Assembly (NCBI GenBank): GCA_023053545.1
Contig: JAKZAN010000005.1
Span: 5,642,001 to 5,706,000 of the forward strand
Source of the DNA: Lepidurus packardi
Lineage: Eukaryota; Arthropoda; Branchiopoda; Notostraca; Triopsidae
Reading direction: 5' to 3'
Length of the DNA stretch: 64,000 bases
The position numbers were made by a program, and so were the translations under genes. Positions 57,213 to 64,000 of this stretch are shown in pieces; the first letter of the stretch is position 1, and each line of letters begins with the position of its first letter. The notes beneath the pieces were generated by a model. That model did not search any database. It saw only the letters and a program-made list of their open reading frames with translations, and was not told the origin of the DNA.

Positions 57213-59602
57213 GTGGGTAGTGCCTTTTACGAGTTGGTGGCGTCAGAAAACATTGATGTTGATCCAGCATAAAAGGTTTTCTTCGCCGCGATTACTTCGT
57301 TAGCACAGATATTGTGCATGGTTTATTCGGCATTTAGCGGAAAATATTCGCTTGTATGTATGCAGCGGATGATATGAAGACGGTGTTAAGAACGAGCCCG
57401 ACAAGTATGAAATAACTAGTAAGAATAGCAGTAATAGCTAGAAATTTCTGCCTGGATTCCGCAAAAAAAGGTAAATGGGCTCTGCTATAAAACGAAGGGA
57501 ATGAGGCTTTTTGTATCAACTTCCACACAGACTCATAATTCTCATGAAGTTACATTGTGCGCATTCGAATCACCCGTTTTCGCCCCTCCAATAAACCACT
57601 TGGGGTTTGGGTTGGGAGCTCTTTTTTAGAGGTCCCAAATGTAACTAGGATCGTTATATCCGAGAAATAGCGACATCAAACGTACCGATGCCTTTGGCTA
57701 TAGACCCGGGAAAAAGAATCAAAGTATTGGCTTGGTTGGAAGGAAAATCCAGCTAATCCATGGAGAAGCAGCGGGGAAAGGAGAAAAATAAAAGGAGGGT
57801 AGTTTTTGGTTCTATGTTACTAGACCGCAATCTTTTCCAGCGCCGACTTAAGCCTTAATTTCTTCCGACCTTAATTTGGTATCCTTTTTGCTATCCCATC
57901 TAGTCGTGCAACCCCCCCAAAAAATGAATAAAGCTGTGGTTGGATGTGAGGAGAAAAGAATAAGGGAAATGGCTTTCATTGATGGGAAAGCGAGAGACTA
58001 ATGGGAAGGAATGGTTGCATGTTTAGCATAGACTAGTGTCTTTAGTACGTGGCTGGCATGCGGTGTTGAGTGTGAACTTGGTATTTCATGGCGTTGATTC
58101 CGGAAAATTTCGCTTTTATTTATTATTCCGATTGGAAGAAAAGGGTACGTCAGGACTGTTAAAAAAAGGGGAAAAAAGAGAGCGGGCGGGAGAAAATCTG
58201 ACATGACTTCCTTTGTGAGGGTTGGGATCGAATTCCCCGAGTTGTCTCTCGTCTTGCGTGGCTTTTGTCATATACGTTAGGGTATCGGCTGTAGGTACAC
58301 AAGACGTAGTATGGCAAAGGGGGTCCGGAGAAAGAAGGTATATTTGTGTTAAGCCTTCCTCCCTTCCGCAGAGTCTCCAAGGAAATCTTGGGTTGGCACA
58401 CTCGGATCTACCTAGGGTGTATTTTGTTTGTGTTTTGGGTCCGGACGCAAAACCCCACGTCGTCAATCGTTTCCTTTTATTTTTCGGGATGCTGGCTATG
58501 ACGTAACTTGCACAAAAGCCTCGGCCATCTTATTTCTCACATTGCAATAGCAAAAAATAAAGTAAAGTTAATACAAAATAAAAGGGACAGACTAACGTTT
58601 TTCGCTCCGTTTTTGTTATTTTTGGAGGCTGCTTTTACAATTACATGTTTTTGTTTCGCGTGCAACGAACTCATTTTTCCCGGAGGATTTAACGTCAGGA
58701 AAAATGGGGGTGGGCCCAGATAGAGCGCACGAGAGGAGGGATACTCGAGTATAAAGCCGGGGAAAACTTGCACATTATCGAATTCCGCCACATCTCATGT
58801 GTGCCGGAACTTTCGCGCATCCCGTGCAGTCGATTTAAGCTTGTGCCAGTGCAAAACTTGTCATCCGAGGCGTTTTTAATGTAGCTCGTTTTCAAGCCAC
58901 GCGCTGGCTGTGCAGCAAACTTCCCAGAAAGCGATCACAAGCTTTGATCGCCCATGCAAAGCCATAGAACTGGCACCAAGTCCATTTTTTTTAAAGGGAA
59001 AATGTTTGTTAAACCATCCTTTCTCTTTCCGCCTGGCCATTAATTTTTCCGTGGCTATGGAACAAGTAAAAAGGAACCTGGAAATTTAGCAAGGCTTTCT
59101 CGTTTACTTTCCACCCATTTCTTCCTTGCGCCTAATTTGATAGTTACGCCTAGTTTGCATTTTTGGAAATCACTAATATCGATTCGCGAATCCTTTGCTT
59201 TCGTTTGGCGTTTTTGGCTTGTTGTTCTCGTACCCGAGGAAATAGTCAAATACCTTTCTTAACTAATGAGCTTATTAAGAAACTGGCTCTTTTCGCGCTG
59301 ACAGATGGGTCTTTGCACCAGAAAGTCGTTTATTTACGTGCCGTCGCATTTTTTGGGGCTTAAAGTTTCTTGATGCAATGCAATCGCGCACAAGCCAAGC
59401 TTGTTTATTGTTGGTCCTAAGCAGCCCACCATTTTTTAGAGTTTGACAGCTTAGGCAATGTTTCCACTCAGAGACCAAGCTCTTAAAGTTGTTAATTTAA
59501 GGAAACCAGACGAGGCGAGACGGTTTTTGTTACCAAGTAACCGAGCTATACTTTCGAGAATTAAAGCCTACAGTCTTTACCCTGTCTATCTACCTATCTA
59601 TA
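57213..59602. other. interval without supported genes
   Basis: No known motif seen on either strand. A minus-strand frame at 57528-57334 has a hydrophobic core (FLAITAILTSYFILVGLVLN) but no splice context that I can support. Confidence 0.4.
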
Positions 59603-60396
59603 CAGTAGATGCCTCGTATTGTGATCATTGGTTCTTAGAATCAGCCGCTTTATGGAATCAAATTTTAAAGGACCGATTCAAACTAATAAATTTCATAGCG
59701 TTTTGATCGGTTATTAGAATCACACTTTCGGATATTATAATCAACTTCAAAAGAATCTTCACATGTACAGTAACGAAACTACAGTAATGATTGCTACATG
59801 GGCTTTGCATATTGATCAATGCCATTTCTTTTAGGTCGTTTTGACCAATCCTCTCATTTCCAGCCTAATACTACGCTTAGGCGGAAATCCCCTTCTAAAC
59901 TCCCAAGTCAATTAAATGAGCAGGTTATTCAATTGGATGAACAGTTCCTTTAATTGACTGGGAAAATTAGTAGGGATATCGTGTTAAGAACCCTACGTAT
60001 TGGCTTCAAAGGCGCTGTGTTACTTGTGCTTCAGACGTGTGGTTATATAAAAATGCCGATGAACTAGTAAAGAGTTCATTTAAATGAAAAATAGAAGTTA
60101 AGATTCATACTGACGACAAGTAAAATTTAAAAGATTTACCAGAAAGGGAAGCGGCCATCAAATTGGGAATTCCTCAATCATCTGTATCAAAATTGGTGAA
60201 AAATCGTCACAAAATAACCAATAGTGGGTCTAGTGAATCTGGAAAAAGAAAACGTGTGACCAAGCGTCAAAAAGTAGACTATGATTTGTTAATTTGGTTT
60301 CAACAAGACAGTAGCCGATTTCCGGTTATTAGAATCTCCGCTTAATAGAATCAATAATCACTTGACAAACATGATAACAATAAGCTGCACCTACAG
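59603..60396 (+). mobile_element. pogo/Tigger-like non-autonomous element, copy 2
   Basis: The left end CAGTAGATGCCTCGTATTGT follows TA (59601-59602). The right end, inverted, reads CTGTAGGTGCAGCTTATTGT and is followed by TA (60397-60398). This is a proper TA target duplication. A plus-strand remnant at 60163-60285 encodes GIPQSSVSKLVKNRHKITNS and a GKRKRV tail, the same helix-turn-helix as copy 1. Upstream codons of the frame are broken. Interior sequences match copy 1 in inverted orientation, for example the CAATTAAATGAGCA block. Confidence 0.8.
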
Positions 60397-60842
60397 TATA
60401 TACATGTCCAAATAGATAGTTATATAGATAGACAGTTTTATAAATGTATTTATATAAATAGATTGATAGATAGATACATCTATGTATTTTTTGCAACATA
60501 TAATATCTGATCAACATCATACACGGTTCCTTTAATGTCTTCGCAATGTCTAATACCTAAAAGTGTGGGGGTTTCCGAACGAAAATGGCGAGCTAGACCG
60601 GGCCATAGGGTTCGTATTTGCCTCAACCTGTGGGAAACAAAACAAAGGAAAAAACGAACAAACGAGCGTTGAAGTTGTACTGGCTACTATGGTTATTGCT
60701 ATTGCGGGACCTCCATTCGGGGACTGTGTTACTTACGCGGAGTTTGCAGCAGCCCGAGTACCGGCAACGGGAGAAGAGAATAAAATCGATGGTGCTATGT
60801 TGGAGCATGCAGTTCCCTCGAGCCTTTACAACTAAGAGAATA

Positions 60843-60957
<115 letters not shown>

Positions 60958-63060
60958 GGGGAAAAGCCACCCTTCGCAGCCCAGCAGTCTTTAGCATTCA
61001 ACACAGAGCAGAGCAGAAGCTGTGAATACGTTAGTCGGGCTGGATTTTACATTGATAAGTAAACACATGGCCTCAGTGTCTGTGCCCATATATGCTTTAG
61101 CAAGACTTGAGGGTAGGCTTTTTGTATTGTGGGATCAACTTTGACTTGCATCACGTAGAGATGCATGTTTTACTGAAGAGGAGCTGATAACATATAGAGT
61201 TTAGATCTGAGCGCGGGAATGGAAACTGGCACACCATTCCGGTGCGCTTGGTTGCTCGCGGTCTCCGCATATCCATCGAATGTGCAGTAGGAACCTTTAG
61301 CATCTAAAGCTCGCTGAGGATGTGTTTCACTTTCTCTTTGATACGCCCGTATGGATCCACGCACTCACTTGGAAATGGTAGGTGCATTGTTGAAAATGTT
61401 AAGCGCCATTGGAAGGCCCAGTGCTTTACACGGAAAAGCTTTGCGGTCGTTGATAGCAAGTATCGGCAACCGGTTCCGCGCGCATAGAATCACTTCCCTT
61501 AAAAAGTGTTCACGCCGTGTCACATTGCAGGGGTGGTGTCCCGTAGCGACCAGCCGGCGGCAAGAGCTCTTTTATTTTCGATATGGCGTTAGATTTGCAT
61601 TTCATGGCCTCCGGGCTCTGATGGGAATAAAATACCAAAAAACCCCGGGTGTCACCCAAGCTTGCCGAAGAAATAACCCCAACCAAGAAGAGACGAGAGA
61701 GAGAGAAGAGAGAGCAAGAGATCCTTCTCAAGTTTATAGGTCCCGGCATTGTTAAAGAGAAAAGCCCATAAAACACTCGTTACATGTAAAGGGGGAGGCG
61801 TTCTTGGGCCGGGCAAAGTAGTGAAGGAACTTGGGACATGGAGCTACCCAAAGAGAGGCGCTTTTAATGGTTATGAATTTCATTTTATGACCATTGGTCT
61901 AAAAAACAGATATTTCCTCGAACCGAATCGGGCGATTTATAGACAAAATGGTGAAATAGGGAAGATCAGCTTCATAGATTTAAAGGAAAACAAGATAAAA
62001 TAACGAACCTCTTTTATGTCTGCGGGGTGTGGCTGGAACTGGGGGAATCTCCATATTAGTTTAATCTCGGAAATTGTGATGGAGACTGGCAGCAATAGTC
62101 CGCTGGGGAAAGATCTGGACGGGGGAACGGTGGTCAAGTGGCTGGAAACTTCCTGACCTAATGTCCAGGTTATCTTCTACACCACAGGATGCTAATGTTG
62201 TAAGATATATTTCCACCTGGCTGGCGTCCAAAAGCCTATCCTACCAGAAAGGAACACCAGAGAGAAACCAACCAGTCTGTAAGTGTGTGATATTATTACT
62301 CATGTAGCCATTCAGTCGAGTTGGCACACATACACAGTTGAATAACTGATGTCTCTATGTTTGTATGTATGTGTGGTCCCTCGGCAGCAATATGGGACAG
62401 ATATCCGTGTGGACAGGCGGCCCAAGTGGCGAGTTTATGTCATGGGGCATATATGTAAAAAAAGACCACAGTCATTTATCATCACTCATCCCTTTGCTTC
62501 CGGAAGATACAAAAAAACTAACCGGAAAGTGTCCATTGGACGTTTTTCTGTTTCCAATACAATTTCGTCCGCCTCTTCGTCTTCCTCTTCTTTTATATTA
62601 CTGTACTGTGTTCGCTAAGAGCTGCTGTGGCCGGAGGCTACTGTTCTAGCTTCGGTTTCCCTTTTCTTGTCTTCTTTATATTAAAGTGGAGACTCTTAAT
62701 GGGGAAAATCCCGCAGTACACTGATAGAAAAAGGAGACATGAAAACTTACAAGTTGGCAAGGAAAGTTAAGAAAGGCGAGAGGATTTGTCTATGTATTGT
62801 AAAAGAAATGCAATGGAACGCTCGGCTGTTTGGAAGCGCTTCAATTATAAACCATGGGCTATATTGCTTCCGTAGCTATACAAAAGGAGCACACAGATGA
62901 GAAAGAGAGGGAAAGCGTACGAGAAATGGATAGAAAACAAAAAGAGTTCTGGGTGACGGGGTGCGGGTTCAGCAAGCTGCTACCTCTGATGTCGCTACTG
63001 GCTTGGAAAAACGTCTTTCGGTAGCTACCGTTTCCGTTTCTTTTTTTAAATTTTCATTCT
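60958..63060. other. interval without supported genes
   Basis: No recognisable coding sequence. A second GA-rich patch lies at about 61685-61720. Confidence 0.4.
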
Positions 63061-63106
63061 TTCTTTTTCAATCGATGATTTTTTATTTCATTCCTAAAGC
63101 CTTCAG

Positions 63107-63321
63107 CAAGGGTCTTTGATGGGTTCCATCATGGCTGCGTGGAGGGATTCAAGTTCAGAAGGGTTTTGGGCAAGAGCATTCACTATATTCCGCCCAAACA
63201 GAACGACTGGCGCTTTGGGCTCAAAAATGTCACCCATCGTCTCAAATCCCTGGCTACTAGACAAGCATTTCTGACAACTGACAAGGCAGATTTGGAAGGC
63301 TATTGCTGCACAACCAAATGA
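63107..63321 (+). other. possible exon, unrecognised
   Basis: A pyrimidine-rich tract and CTTCAG acceptor end at 63106. The frame then stays open to TGA at 63321: RVFDGFHHGCVEGFKFRRVL, later SIHYIPPKQNDWRFGLKNVT and ending CCTTK. The phase would match a donor in phase 1, as at 57212, but linking them is speculation. No family is recognised. Confidence 0.15.
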
Positions 63322-64000
63322 CTGCAGTTCCAGTAAGGGTGCGCTCCCATGTAACGGTTACTGCCTCTGTCGTCCAATCTCGCAAGGTATGGGAAAGAAA
63401 AAAAATTCAGTATAGTAATAGGCAGTAATAGTTAGATTCCCGAGCAATACGGAAACGACTTGGCAATCCAGATCCGTGTCCGGGGCCGGAAATGAAACTT
63501 TACTCAGGACTCCAACCCTCGCGGACACATATAACGGGTCCGAAGAAAAAGGAAACGACAAGAAAAAAAGAAAGAATGAAACCAATGACAAGGCGAACCA
63601 AACGAATTCCTTTCTTTTCCTTGCAAATCGTGCTCTCCACCCCCAATGTCTTCGGGAAGGGTCCAAAATGGACTTGATTGCTTCTGCGTAGCATTAGCCA
63701 TGAAAAGAAGGAAAGTAGTATAACTGCAGATCGTTAGGAAACGAAGGCTCCTCCGCGGTTGACGTGGTGTCTTGTTTATATCAAGCTAAACCCAACTGCT
63801 CTCTTTCTCTTCCTTATAAGTTTTAGTTTCTTTTTTATATTTAAGCTTTATGTCTCCAAAGACACGGAGAAGGATTCGTATTCCCAGATCGTCAACTATT
63901 GCAGCACCGATCATTTTAGACGGGATTGTTGTGTGTCAGTTTCCTTTTATCTTCGGTGGATTTCCTTCGACAGTAAACTTAAATAGTAGGCCCAAAACTA

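Overview
This is nuclear DNA from an animal, almost certainly an arthropod. Two multi-exon genes are spliced with canonical GT/AG sites. One is an alpha6/alpha7-type nicotinic acetylcholine receptor subunit with mutually exclusive versions of the exon that encodes the M2 pore helix, an arrangement known from insect alpha6 genes. The other is a DEG/ENaC (pickpocket-like) channel with very short introns of 53-135 bp. Short introns next to a large receptor gene fit a compact-genome arthropod such as a branchiopod crustacean, but the species is inference.

Layout. 1-141 (+) is the likely last exon of an unrecognised gene, convergent with mRpL27 (221-1168, -, three exons, complete). A 12.2-kb hAT transposon (1288-13523) sits 119 bp upstream of the mRpL27 start codon. 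It has 14-bp terminal inverted repeats and a perfect 8-bp target duplication, GTTCCCAA. It carries a frameshifted, intron-containing BED-hAT transposase (1854-4301), an intact RPA/OB-fold-like ORF with a zinc ribbon (5167-6222), a 0.9-1.0-kb direct duplication, two nested MITEs with 8-bp duplications, a decayed intron-bearing copy of part of the host gene for mannosyl-oligosaccharide glucosidase (GCS1/MOGS, about 10030-11510), and tandem repeats. This cargo-bearing giant hAT is the most unusual object in the window.

14245-17166 (-) is the complete 12-exon DEG/ENaC gene, about 659 aa. 19709-29965 (-) holds the nAChR subunit from the mature N-terminus to the stop codon; the signal-peptide exon was not found and probably lies further right. 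Its introns contain a pogo-like element and a nested TTAA (piggyBac-like) MITE.

30000-64000 is gene-poor. It holds a degenerate LINE reverse-transcriptase 3' end (about 50040-50645, -), a second pogo-like copy (59603-60396), microsatellites including a ~100-bp (AG)n tract, a GC-rich patch at 54.8-56.7 kb, and a few weak unrecognised coding candidates. Much of it may be the first intron or 5' flank of the nAChR gene.

The genes do not form a pathway. mRpL27 is a mitochondrial ribosomal protein, and the two channels are independent membrane proteins of excitable or epithelial cells. The rest is transposon biology.
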